Both the position numbers and the translations under genes were made by a program. Shown in pieces: positions 49,791 to 58,678 of a stretch of 64,000 bases of DNA. The notes beneath the pieces were generated by a model. It saw only the letters and a list, made by a program, of their open reading frames with translations, was not told the DNA's origin and did not search any database. The DNA is from Segatella copri (lineage in GTDB: Bacteria > Bacteroidota > Bacteroidia > Bacteroidales > Bacteroidaceae): NCBI RefSeq assembly GCF_026015295.1, contig NZ_JAPDUW010000001.1, positions 3,309,501 through 3,373,500 of the forward strand, written 5' to 3'. Every line of letters begins with the position of its first letter. Position 1 is the stretch's first letter.

Positions 49791-51317
49791 ATGAATATCA
49801 AAAATATAAAGACATACATCCTGTCGGGAATCCTAGCCCTCTCGATGTCTTCCTGTCTTGATAAGTATCCTGAGGATTCTATCCGCATGGACCAGGCTAT
49901 CAACACGGTAGGCGACATAGACAAGCTGGTGTACGGTATCTACGACAGTTTCAAGAGCAGCGCCCTCTATTCGGGCAATCTGACAATCCTGCCAGATCTG
50001 CAGGCAGACTTCGTGTACTGCGTGAAGGGCTACTCTAATGCCTATGGCGATATCTACCGTTGGAAAGATATCAAGGCTACCAACACCGATATCGAGGCGG
50101 TATATGCCGATCTTTATGGTGTTATCAACAATGCCAACTTCCTGCTCGATAATGTAGATAAGGTGAAGGCAAACACCAACAGTGATAAGGAACTCGACAA
50201 GTTGGAGCAGTGTGAGGGCGAGGCTTATTTTGCCCGTGCCCTGGCTTATTCAGAACTGATCAAGTGTTTCTGCAAGGCTTATGACAGCGATGAGCAGGCT
50301 GCGAAGGAACTCGGCGTTGTACTCACAGAGCACTATTACGGCAATGAGCCACAGAAAAGAGCCACTCTGAAGGAATCATACGATTTCGTATTGAGAGACC
50401 TTGACAAGGCTGCCGAATATCTGAAGATAGACGAGGACTTCTCTGGAAGTCTCTACAACGAGATTTACTTCAACGAGTATACCTGTCATGCCTTGCGTGC
50501 GCGCGTATCCTTATATATGCACAAGTATGATGATGCCATCAAGTATGCATCTAAGGTAATCGGCAGTAAGTATTATACATTGGAGAAGGCTTCTTCCAAC
50601 ACCTATTCAAACCAGGTGAACGATTATAAGTATATCTGGACCTATGGTGATTCGCGTGAGGCTATCTGGAAGGTAGGCTTCACCGTGAACAGCTATGGCG
50701 GTGCACTGGGTACTATCTTCGATAACTACAACTATGTAACTTATCGTCCAGACTATGTGCCTGAGACATGGGTCATCAACTCATTCGACAGCAATGACCT
50801 CCGTGCTGCAGCCATCTTCACAACCCGTGTAACAGGTTATGAGCACGGTTTGCAGTGGCCTTTGCTGAGCAAGTATTTCGGCGATGCAGAATTCCTGAAC
50901 AACAATATCCTGCATGTTCACCAGCCAATGGTATTCCGTCTGTCAGAGCAGTATCTGATACGTGCTGAGGCTTACGCCATGAAGGAGGAATATGGTAAGG
51001 CAGGTAAGGACATCTCTACCTTGCGTACAGCCCGCTACTCATCTTATGGTGGTAACACCTCGATGAGCGAGAGCAACGCCATGAAGATAATTGAGGCAGA
51101 GCGCGTGAAGGAACTCTATATGGAAGGCTTCCGTCTGAACGACCTCAAGCGCTGGCACAAGGGATTTGAGCGTAAGGCTGCCGACCAGCCTGCTGCCAAC
51201 TTCGTGCAGAGCAGTCTGAAGGTTGAAAAGGATGACCCTCTCTTTGTCTGGCCAATTCCTCAGCATGAGCTTGAGGCACCAGGTTCTGAGATTCAGCCTA
51301 ATGAAAGTAACAAATAA
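49791..51317 (+). CDS. SusD/RagB-type surface lipoprotein (protease/LRR locus)
   Basis: This 508-aa lipoprotein has the lipobox SMSSC. SusD core features include GEAYFARALAYSELIKCFCK and the C-terminal AERVKELYMEGFRLNDLKRW and FVWPIPQHELEAPG. It is the presumed lid of the preceding SusC, 18 nt upstream. Confidence 0.94.
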   Translation: MNIKNIKTYILSGILALSMSSCLDKYPEDSIRMDQAINTVGDIDKLVYGIYDSFKSSALYSGNLTILPDLQADFVYCVKGYSNAYGDIYRWKDIKATNTDIEAVYADLYGVINNANFLLDNVDKVKANTNSDKELDKLEQCEGEAYFARALAYSELIKCFCKAYDSDEQAAKELGVVLTEHYYGNEPQKRATLKESYDFVLRDLDKAAEYLKIDEDFSGSLYNEIYFNEYTCHALRARVSLYMHKYDDAIKYASKVIGSKYYTLEKASSNTYSNQVNDYKYIWTYGDSREAIWKVGFTVNSYGGALGTIFDNYNYVTYRPDYVPETWVINSFDSNDLRAAAIFTTRVTGYEHGLQWPLLSKYFGDAEFLNNNILHVHQPMVFRLSEQYLIRAEAYAMKEEYGKAGKDISTLRTARYSSYGGNTSMSESNAMKIIEAERVKELYMEGFRLNDLKRWHKGFERKAADQPAANFVQSSLKVEKDDPLFVWPIPQHELEAPGSEIQPNESNK

Positions 51318-51332
51318 AATAAGGAGACGATC

Positions 51333-52235
51333 ATGAAGAAAATAATGATGGGATGTTTGGCAGCCGTAGCTGCACTCATCGCTCTTGTGAGTTGTTCACA
51401 GGATTATACCACTTATGCTGGTCCAAGTCATATCATGTTCTCTGATACGCTCTATCAGTATGCTGTACAGGAAAGCAATGAGGTTTTCAATGTGCCTGTA
51501 TCAGCAACCGAAAAAGCTGACTACGACCGCACCTTCGGCGTGGAGGTAGTAGACAAGCAGAGCAATGCCATCGAGGGTAAGCATTACCGCATCCTCAACA
51601 ACACCGTTACAATCAAGGCGGGCGAGATGGTAGGAAATGTGAAGGTTCAGGGTATCTATGATAACATCGGCAAGACCGACTCGCTCGGCTTCACCTTGAA
51701 ACTGGTGATTCCGGAGAAGTATAACTGGACAAATCTCTATAAGGACTATGCCCACGTGGTAATGCAGAAGTCTTGTCCTTTCGATATCCACAACTTCTCA
51801 GGCTGGTGCATGGTAACATCTACCTTCTACAGCAAGTATCTGAACAACGTAACCAACCGTCTGATCAAGACCGAGGTGGTGGAAGGCGAGGAGAATACCG
51901 TTCTGCTGAAGGATGTTTACTATAAGGGCTACAACCTGAAGTTGAAGTTCAATACCAAGAACATGCTTGAGCCAAAGGTAGAGATGGACGACCAGATAGC
52001 TGGTGAAACCGGCGAGGCGTTCGGTACCATCTATGGAGACGGCAAGTTGCGCATCAGCCAGCCTTCTCTCTATACCTCTTATTATAACACCTGCCAGAAC
52101 TATGTATTGCAGTATGTCAACATGAGTGTTGACAACAAGGATGGTTCAACCTACGGCAACGTAGGAACCTTCATCACCATGTATGAATGGATCAGCGATG
52201 CAGAAGCAGAGAAATTGAAAGAACAAGGATATTAA
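51333..52235 (+). CDS. Surface lipoprotein with Calx-beta-like / DUF4843-type region
   Basis: This 300-aa lipoprotein (ALVSC) has an N-terminal beta domain (HIMFSDTLYQYAVQESNEVF; AIEGKHYRILNNTVTIKAGE) and a C-terminal domain (FNTKNMLEPKVEMDDQIAGE and the following YVNMSVDNKDGSTYG). Such proteins often stand third in SusC/SusD operons without sugar enzymes. Family naming (DUF4843, DUF4984) is tentative. The inferred role is surface binding of the substrate. Confidence 0.7.
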   Translation: MKKIMMGCLAAVAALIALVSCSQDYTTYAGPSHIMFSDTLYQYAVQESNEVFNVPVSATEKADYDRTFGVEVVDKQSNAIEGKHYRILNNTVTIKAGEMVGNVKVQGIYDNIGKTDSLGFTLKLVIPEKYNWTNLYKDYAHVVMQKSCPFDIHNFSGWCMVTSTFYSKYLNNVTNRLIKTEVVEGEENTVLLKDVYYKGYNLKLKFNTKNMLEPKVEMDDQIAGETGEAFGTIYGDGKLRISQPSLYTSYYNTCQNYVLQYVNMSVDNKDGSTYGNVGTFITMYEWISDAEAEKLKEQGY

Positions 52236-52288
52236 GCCTTCGGTTTTCAAATGCAGATATATTCAATTAAAAATAACAAAAGAACAAT

Positions 52289-53893
52289 ATGAATAAGTTA
52301 ATTTCAAAATATTGGCTCGCACTTGTGGCACTCGTGTCTGTGTGCATGTTCTCGGCTTGTTCGAGCGACGACGATGCCGTTACTCCTGTGTTTCCACAGG
52401 TGCAGACCATTGCTGGAGCTGCCGGTGATGTGAAAGAATTTACATTTGATGCGAATGAGAGCTGGAGTCTCTCTTCTAACAAAATCTGGTGTAAGATTGC
52501 CCAGAATGATGCAGAGAATGGTTTTGTAATCAATGGTACTGCAGGTAAGCAGACAGTTAAGGTTACTCTTACAGATGATGATGCCAGCAAGAATTTGAGT
52601 GTTGCTCAGTTGAACTTGAAGATGGGTGGTCAGGAAGTGACCATCGCAGAGATTCATCGTTCTGCTGACGGCTATAAACTGAAGGTGTTTGTGCGCACAA
52701 GTCCTGATGCCGATCCTATCAACATTACCGAGACTGGTATTGAGGCAGGCTACAACAAGTACAGCAAGTTCTATGTTGAGTCAAACTTTCGTTTCGCCGT
52801 AACCAACACCCCAGAGTGGGTAGAGCTTGAGGGCGGCTTCATGGTAGGTGTTCCTAACAAGGAGGTTGCTGGTGGCGTAATGTTCAAGGAAGGTGTAAAG
52901 AACGCCAAGTATGCCATTGACAAGAGCGAGGGCGAGTCTATCACATTTGCTTCGCAGGATGGCAAGGCAGAGGTTACAATCCCTGTATATTATAATGGTA
53001 TGGCTTCTGATGATATCAATATCAAACATCCTACAAAAACGCCATGGGCTGTATGGACCGTGTCGTTGGACGGCAAGTTGTTCACACAGAACAGCTCAAA
53101 TCTTACAGGCGAGTCGTCAAACGACTTTACCTATCACAACTATCTTCCTTTCCCAATCAAGGTGCTTAACGACGACATCCAGCTTGTGGTGTTCGAGAAA
53201 GCTGGCGAGAAAGATAATGAGGTCTTGAAGGAAGATCAGACAGGTGCTGTTCAGCTTAAGGGCGAGAAGGGCAACATGAAGCTTACTGTTGCTCCATTGA
53301 CAAGTGGTAGCCGCAAGTTTGTTGTTTATGCTTTGCCTAAGGCTAAATACGAGAGCCTGGAGAATGGTCTTGACGGAATGTTGGAAAACAACTTCAAAGA
53401 AGTGAAGACCGACTACGACCGCTACTTCCTCCTTGAGCTTGAGCAGAAGGATAACAAGTCAGAGGCAGGCGATGAGTCGGCTGCACCTACCATCAAGATT
53501 ATGAACTACCAGGATGTAGCGTGTACAAAGGATGTAAACGGTATGTATAAAGAAGTAGCATCAAGTTTCCTCAATTATAATGGTGATGAAATCTATGTTG
53601 CTTCGGCAGGAGTAGGTTCTTCGCTTACTGTAAACCCTAACATCAAGGATTGGGATCCTACTACCATGATGGAGACGGGTTATCTCTATATGATAGGTAG
53701 CGATGGTAAGGAAATCGTTCCAGAGCCAGGCATGGATGAGAATGAAAACTGGGTATTCTCTTTCCGACTCCCAGAGACAGCTCCGGTGTTCATGGCTTTC
53801 CAGGATCATGGCAAGGTGGTGAAGGTTCTTGTAGTAGAGCCTACCTATAATAAAAGTAAGAAACATACTTCTATCAGAAAAATTAGAAAGTAA
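52289..53893 (+). CDS. BACON-like domain surface lipoprotein
   Basis: This 534-aa lipoprotein (lipobox FSAC) has an N-terminal segment AAGDVKEFTFDANESWSLSS, then WCKIAQNDAENGFVINGTAG, resembling the BACON/Ig-like beta domain of Bacteroidota surface proteins. The remainder is beta-rich without a named domain that I can assign. Its stop codon overlaps the next start by one base, so the two are translationally coupled. It is likely a substrate-binding surface protein. Confidence 0.7.
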   Translation: MNKLISKYWLALVALVSVCMFSACSSDDDAVTPVFPQVQTIAGAAGDVKEFTFDANESWSLSSNKIWCKIAQNDAENGFVINGTAGKQTVKVTLTDDDASKNLSVAQLNLKMGGQEVTIAEIHRSADGYKLKVFVRTSPDADPINITETGIEAGYNKYSKFYVESNFRFAVTNTPEWVELEGGFMVGVPNKEVAGGVMFKEGVKNAKYAIDKSEGESITFASQDGKAEVTIPVYYNGMASDDINIKHPTKTPWAVWTVSLDGKLFTQNSSNLTGESSNDFTYHNYLPFPIKVLNDDIQLVVFEKAGEKDNEVLKEDQTGAVQLKGEKGNMKLTVAPLTSGSRKFVVYALPKAKYESLENGLDGMLENNFKEVKTDYDRYFLLELEQKDNKSEAGDESAAPTIKIMNYQDVACTKDVNGMYKEVASSFLNYNGDEIYVASAGVGSSLTVNPNIKDWDPTTMMETGYLYMIGSDGKEIVPEPGMDENENWVFSFRLPETAPVFMAFQDHGKVVKVLVVEPTYNKSKKHTSIRKIRK

Positions 53894-56577
53894 TGAACAG
53901 GATGAAAATATTTTCAAAGGCACTCTTGTTGCTCTTGGTCTCTCTCCTGACCTTTGCAGCAACAAGTTGCTCGGATGATGAAACCGGAGGCTGGGACGGC
54001 ACATACGGATATGTGCAGTTCAAGCTCAGCAAGAAGGTTTCTTCTAGAGCTACCCGTGCTACTGCCCTTGACAAACTTGAAAAACTGGATGATGCCAAGA
54101 AAATTAAGGTGGTCATGGAGCACAATGGTACAACTGTGTCTCAGACACTGGTGCTCAATTCTTATAATTCAGAGAATGCTGAGTATGGTCTGAGAAGTGA
54201 AAAACTGCAACTCGCTTCGGGTACTTACACCGTCATCGGTTTCTATCTCTATGATGCTGTAGACGAGGAGTTGCTGGCTTCTTCTGCCGGCGAAACATTT
54301 ACTGTAGTAGGTGGCGGTCTGGAAGTACAGAACCTCATGGTGGAGACTGTGGAGCGTGGTAAGGTGAAGTTCAATCTCGTGAAGGAGTGGGAGAAGACCC
54401 GTGCCGGTGGTACTGAGTATCTCTTCTCTAACATCCGTCTCGTTGACGTCAGCGTAACCAACCTCTTTACCCGTGAGACCTATACCTTCCCTGAACTGAA
54501 GGTGAAATATAAGGAGTCTAGCGAAGAGCATCAGAATCCAGACAATGAGAACGATAAGTATATGGACACAGGGACAGCTTACTGCGATTCTACCGTATGG
54601 CTGCCTGCCGGTACTTATCAGGTTACCTCATATACCACCTACGGCAAGACAGGTGCGGTGAAGACCAAGTATGAGACTCAGCCTGTAAAGGGCGAGGCTT
54701 TCATTATAGAGGACAATCAGCTCAATGATAAAGCGCAGGTGCCTATCCTCCTTTCTAAGACAAAGGAGTATATCAAGGACTATGAGGCTTTGAAGGCAAT
54801 CTGGGAATCTCTCCAGGGTAAGGAGTGGAGCTTCTATGGCGATGCTACCTTCAAGGGAGCAAACTGGAACTTCAACAAGGAACTCGATATGTGGGGCGAA
54901 CAGCCGGGCGTAACGCTCAACAGCAACGGCCGTGTCATCGGTCTCATCATCGCCGGTTTCGGTGCAAAGGGAATCGTACCTGATGCCATCGGACAGCTGA
55001 CAGAACTCCAGGTGCTCAACCTCGGTTCTCACGATGAGAAGATTGGTGCCAACATTTTCAATGATTACGATGCAAACAGTCTGACTGCTGCAAAGAAGAG
55101 CAGCATGCGTCACGACTATGAGAATAAGTTCCTGAAGTATGACCCACGTGCCAACATGTCGGAGATGATTGTAAAAAGCTACAACTCTGATCCTAAGGTG
55201 GCACCGAAGAACAGAATCAAGAAGGACAGCCGCATCAACCTGAAGGATGCGCAGATCGGTACATTGACCAACCGCATTAGCGGTATTTCAAAGGCTATCT
55301 ACCGTCTGACTAAGTTGCAGCAGTTCTATATCGGTAACTCTTCTATCACATCCGATGAGGTTTGTGCGAAGTTCTACAATGCTGACGATCCTGTTTATGG
55401 TAAGTTTGCACAGGAGTTTAAGGATGAGGATTGGGACAAGATGGAAAACCTGACCGATATCGAGCTTTACAACTGTCCGAAGATCAGTCGCATTCCAGAC
55501 TTCTACTATAATCTCCCTAAATTGCAGGCGATGAACCTGGCACGATGCAAGGGTATCTCAGCCAACCAGTTGAGAAACGACTGGACTCGTCTGGCTAACG
55601 AGAAGACCGGCAAGACGCTTCAGATTCTCTATATGAGTTACAACAACCTGGAGGAGTTCCCTGAGTCATCAGCCTTGAGCAAGATGGTGAACCTCGGTCT
55701 GCTCGACTTGGCTTACAACAACATCAAGAAGTTGCATCCGTTCGGTTCTGAGGTAGCTCTTTCTTCTCTCTATCTGAACAACAACCAGATTGAAGAGATT
55801 CCTGCTAATCTCTGTGCCTTTACAGATGATGTAGAGAGTCTGACCTTCGCTCATAACAAACTGAAGAAGATTCCGAATATCTTCGATGCAAGTTCGGTTC
55901 GCGAGATGGGTTCTGTAGACTTCTCTTACAACGAGATTACAGGTGTAGATAAGAGTCATGGAACCTACAAGGGTATCAATGCAGCTTCAGTCAGTCTGTC
56001 AAACAATAAGATAGAGAAGTTCCCTTCTGAGTTGTTTACAGCCGGTTCGCCAATCACAACCATCGATTTGAGCGCCAACCAGATGCGTACCATTCCTAAG
56101 GGTTCCATCAAGGGCAAGAAGGCTTATCTTCTGCAGGTCATCGACCTCCGATTCAACAAGCTGACATCCCTCTCTGATGACTTCCGCTCAACCACATTGC
56201 CATACATTACCAATATGGACTTGAGCTACAACTGCTTCACCGAGGTGCCAACCCAGCCATTGAACAGTGCCGTGCTCCGTGCCTTTGCCATCAACCACCA
56301 GCGTGATGAGAATAACGACCAGCGTTGCCTGCGTACATGGCCTACAGGAATCACAACCTGTCCGAGTCTGATCCAGTTCCAGATTGGTTCCAACGATATC
56401 CGTAAGGTAGAAGAGACACTGACCTCTCACCTTTATATCCTGAATATCGCAGACAACCCTAACATCTCTATCGATGTAACCAGCGTCTGCCCATACATCA
56501 AGGCAGGTATGTATAAGCTGTTCTACGACAAGAATCAGGACATCCGCGGTTGCGATGCTTTGGATCTCGAAAATTAA
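53893..56577 (+). CDS. Leucine-rich-repeat surface lipoprotein with DUF4458-type N-terminus
   Basis: This 894-aa lipoprotein (lipobox ATSC) has an N-terminal beta region (residues about 30-270, with YGYVQFKLSKKVSSRATRA and SGTYTVIGFYLYDAV), as in DUF4458 proteins. It is followed by leucine-rich repeats from about 340 to 870: LQVLNLGSH, LLDLAYNNIKKLHPFG, SLYLNNNQIEEIPANLCAF, TIDLSANQMRTIPKGSIKG. LRRs bind proteins, which fits a protein-targeted locus. It overlaps the previous gene by one base. Confidence 0.85.
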   Translation: MNRMKIFSKALLLLLVSLLTFAATSCSDDETGGWDGTYGYVQFKLSKKVSSRATRATALDKLEKLDDAKKIKVVMEHNGTTVSQTLVLNSYNSENAEYGLRSEKLQLASGTYTVIGFYLYDAVDEELLASSAGETFTVVGGGLEVQNLMVETVERGKVKFNLVKEWEKTRAGGTEYLFSNIRLVDVSVTNLFTRETYTFPELKVKYKESSEEHQNPDNENDKYMDTGTAYCDSTVWLPAGTYQVTSYTTYGKTGAVKTKYETQPVKGEAFIIEDNQLNDKAQVPILLSKTKEYIKDYEALKAIWESLQGKEWSFYGDATFKGANWNFNKELDMWGEQPGVTLNSNGRVIGLIIAGFGAKGIVPDAIGQLTELQVLNLGSHDEKIGANIFNDYDANSLTAAKKSSMRHDYENKFLKYDPRANMSEMIVKSYNSDPKVAPKNRIKKDSRINLKDAQIGTLTNRISGISKAIYRLTKLQQFYIGNSSITSDEVCAKFYNADDPVYGKFAQEFKDEDWDKMENLTDIELYNCPKISRIPDFYYNLPKLQAMNLARCKGISANQLRNDWTRLANEKTGKTLQILYMSYNNLEEFPESSALSKMVNLGLLDLAYNNIKKLHPFGSEVALSSLYLNNNQIEEIPANLCAFTDDVESLTFAHNKLKKIPNIFDASSVREMGSVDFSYNEITGVDKSHGTYKGINAASVSLSNNKIEKFPSELFTAGSPITTIDLSANQMRTIPKGSIKGKKAYLLQVIDLRFNKLTSLSDDFRSTTLPYITNMDLSYNCFTEVPTQPLNSAVLRAFAINHQRDENNDQRCLRTWPTGITTCPSLIQFQIGSNDIRKVEETLTSHLYILNIADNPNISIDVTSVCPYIKAGMYKLFYDKNQDIRGCDALDLEN

Positions 56578-56598
56578 ACCCTATAAGAAAGTAGTAAT

Positions 56599-58647
56599 AT
56601 GAAATATATGAATAAACTGACATTAGGTATCGTTCTCGCTGCCGGGCTTTTCACAGCCTGCAGCGATAAGGATGATGTCGATATCCCAGGAGGTCTGGCT
56701 CTCGATAAAAAGGTGATAGCAGTAGACCCTCAGGGAGGAACAGAGCAGATTGCCATCGCTGCCTCACAGGACTGGGTGGCAAATACCTCTGAGCCTTGGC
56801 TGATGCTTTCGCCTGCCAACGGCGTGGGTTCTGTAGAGGGTACCATCAAGGTGGATTCTACTCTTTCCAACACGCTTCGCAGCACAGAAATCAGTTTCCA
56901 GGGTGCCAACGGACAGAGCCGCACACTTACCATCACCCAGTTCGGTTATGGCAAGCAGATATTCCTGAAGGATCCTGTTGTAGAAATCGAAAACTCCGAT
57001 ACTTACGATAACCGTGCTTTCGAGAGTCTCATTTCTGCCAACGTGGAATGCAAAATCGGTAAGATAGAGTATTCCTTCGAGGGTGATATGACTGATGCCG
57101 AGAAGACAGAAAACGAGAGCGAGCGTGAAGGCTGGCTCCTGAACAGCAAGGATGAAGATAAGCTGAAAGGTACTAACCTGGGTATCGTGCTGGATAGAAA
57201 GTACCGTCCTCGCACCGTGAACTTCAAGTTCCGCTGGGCGATGAACGTGGTTCCTGCCGTTCGTGTGGCTAAGGTTCACTTAGTACCGGTAAAAGCTGAA
57301 GATAAACTGGTGGATGCAGATGGTAATCCTACAGCTGATGTCATCCTGACCGTTCGTCAGAAGGCAGCACCAAAGATTGAGGACAACCATGCCGGTGACT
57401 CTCTCTCTGTCATCATGATCAACCAGAAACTGGGTAGCATTGCTACCTTCGATTCCAGCGATAACATGCGCAACTGGAGCGGCGTAACGCTCTGGGAAGC
57501 TACTGATGCTTTCGTGAAAACTCATCCTGAGGCTTTAGGACGTGTACGTTCTGTCAAGTTCAGCATGTTCAACCTCAAAAGTGGCGAAACTCTTCCTAAG
57601 GAAGTGGGCAACCTCAAGTTCCTGGAGTCATTCTCTGTTGCAGCTAACGAGAACAACCAGATTCGTGAGGTGAAGCTCGGTGATGAAATCTGCTCGCTGA
57701 AGTATCTGAAGAATCTTACCGTTCAGGCTTACGGTCTGACTCAGTTGCCTTCTAACTTTGCTAAACTGGGTAGCAGCCTTGAAACGCTCAATCTGGTAAG
57801 TAACAACTTCAACAAGTTGTCGGATATCACCAATATCGTCAACGAGAAGAACTTCCCTAAGTTGCGTAACCTCATTCTCTACGCACAGCGCCGTACGGAT
57901 GTTGTCACCAACATCGCTTCGCTGGGCGAAAAGAATGCATCAGGCGTCTATGTTTATAATAACTATCCTATCGGACTGTATGGTAAGGTAAATGCCGGAT
58001 CCGCAGACCGTCAGGCGCTTCTCAAGCTCCTGACATGGGATAAGTTGAATACACTGGAGTTGTCTTACTGCTTCCTGGAGGGTGAACTTCCTACCGATGA
58101 AGAGATGACTGAGGCACTGGAGGCTGCCGGCAAGGCTACCCGATACAGCGAGTCTGACTTCTCTACCAACAAGAAAGATTATCTCGACAAGCTGGTAGGT
58201 GATACCTGTAAATGGTTGCTCTCACGCTGGGATAATCCTGTAACCTGCAAACACAAGGATGGTTCTGTAGTTAGTGAGGAGGTTTGTCCTAATCAGGTGC
58301 CACGTGTATTGCCAAACTGCCGTCAGTTGTCACTCAACCTGAACTTCTTTACAGGAAAGGTGCCAAACTGGATTCTTTTCCATCCACACCTGGTAGAATG
58401 GAATGCACCTACGATGATCTTCAACCAGCAGCCTAAGGGTAAGAATAGCGATGGCGCTGCCGTTGGTTTCTCTAATATGACAGAAGACAGCTATAGCTAT
58501 GACTACTATTACGGAACCAGCGACCCAGGCAGCCAGTGGGAGGTTCGAGGTGTAGCTTATCCGCTCTACTACCGCAAATACGTGGCAGCAGGCGATATTA
58601 ATGAAGCTGCGCTGATGGCAAAGTACAGGAGAACTAAGAAAAAGTAA
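56599..58647 (+). CDS. BACON-domain, leucine-rich-repeat surface lipoprotein
   Basis: This 682-aa lipoprotein (lipobox FTAC) has a clear BACON domain (about 35-115; KKVIAVDPQGGTEQIAIAAS, DWVANTSEPWLMLSP, then SRTLTITQFG). A beta region follows, and then leucine-rich repeats in the second half (LKYLKNLTVQAYGLTQLPSN; LETLNLVSNNFNKLSDITNI; RQLSLNLNFFTGKVPNWILF). It differs from the preceding LRR protein in its N-terminal domain. It is likely another protein-binding surface component. Confidence 0.83.
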   Translation: MKYMNKLTLGIVLAAGLFTACSDKDDVDIPGGLALDKKVIAVDPQGGTEQIAIAASQDWVANTSEPWLMLSPANGVGSVEGTIKVDSTLSNTLRSTEISFQGANGQSRTLTITQFGYGKQIFLKDPVVEIENSDTYDNRAFESLISANVECKIGKIEYSFEGDMTDAEKTENESEREGWLLNSKDEDKLKGTNLGIVLDRKYRPRTVNFKFRWAMNVVPAVRVAKVHLVPVKAEDKLVDADGNPTADVILTVRQKAAPKIEDNHAGDSLSVIMINQKLGSIATFDSSDNMRNWSGVTLWEATDAFVKTHPEALGRVRSVKFSMFNLKSGETLPKEVGNLKFLESFSVAANENNQIREVKLGDEICSLKYLKNLTVQAYGLTQLPSNFAKLGSSLETLNLVSNNFNKLSDITNIVNEKNFPKLRNLILYAQRRTDVVTNIASLGEKNASGVYVYNNYPIGLYGKVNAGSADRQALLKLLTWDKLNTLELSYCFLEGELPTDEEMTEALEAAGKATRYSESDFSTNKKDYLDKLVGDTCKWLLSRWDNPVTCKHKDGSVVSEEVCPNQVPRVLPNCRQLSLNLNFFTGKVPNWILFHPHLVEWNAPTMIFNQQPKGKNSDGAAVGFSNMTEDSYSYDYYYGTSDPGSQWEVRGVAYPLYYRKYVAAGDINEAALMAKYRRTKKK

Positions 58648-58678
58648 GATAAACATAAAAACAATATAGAAGCAAACA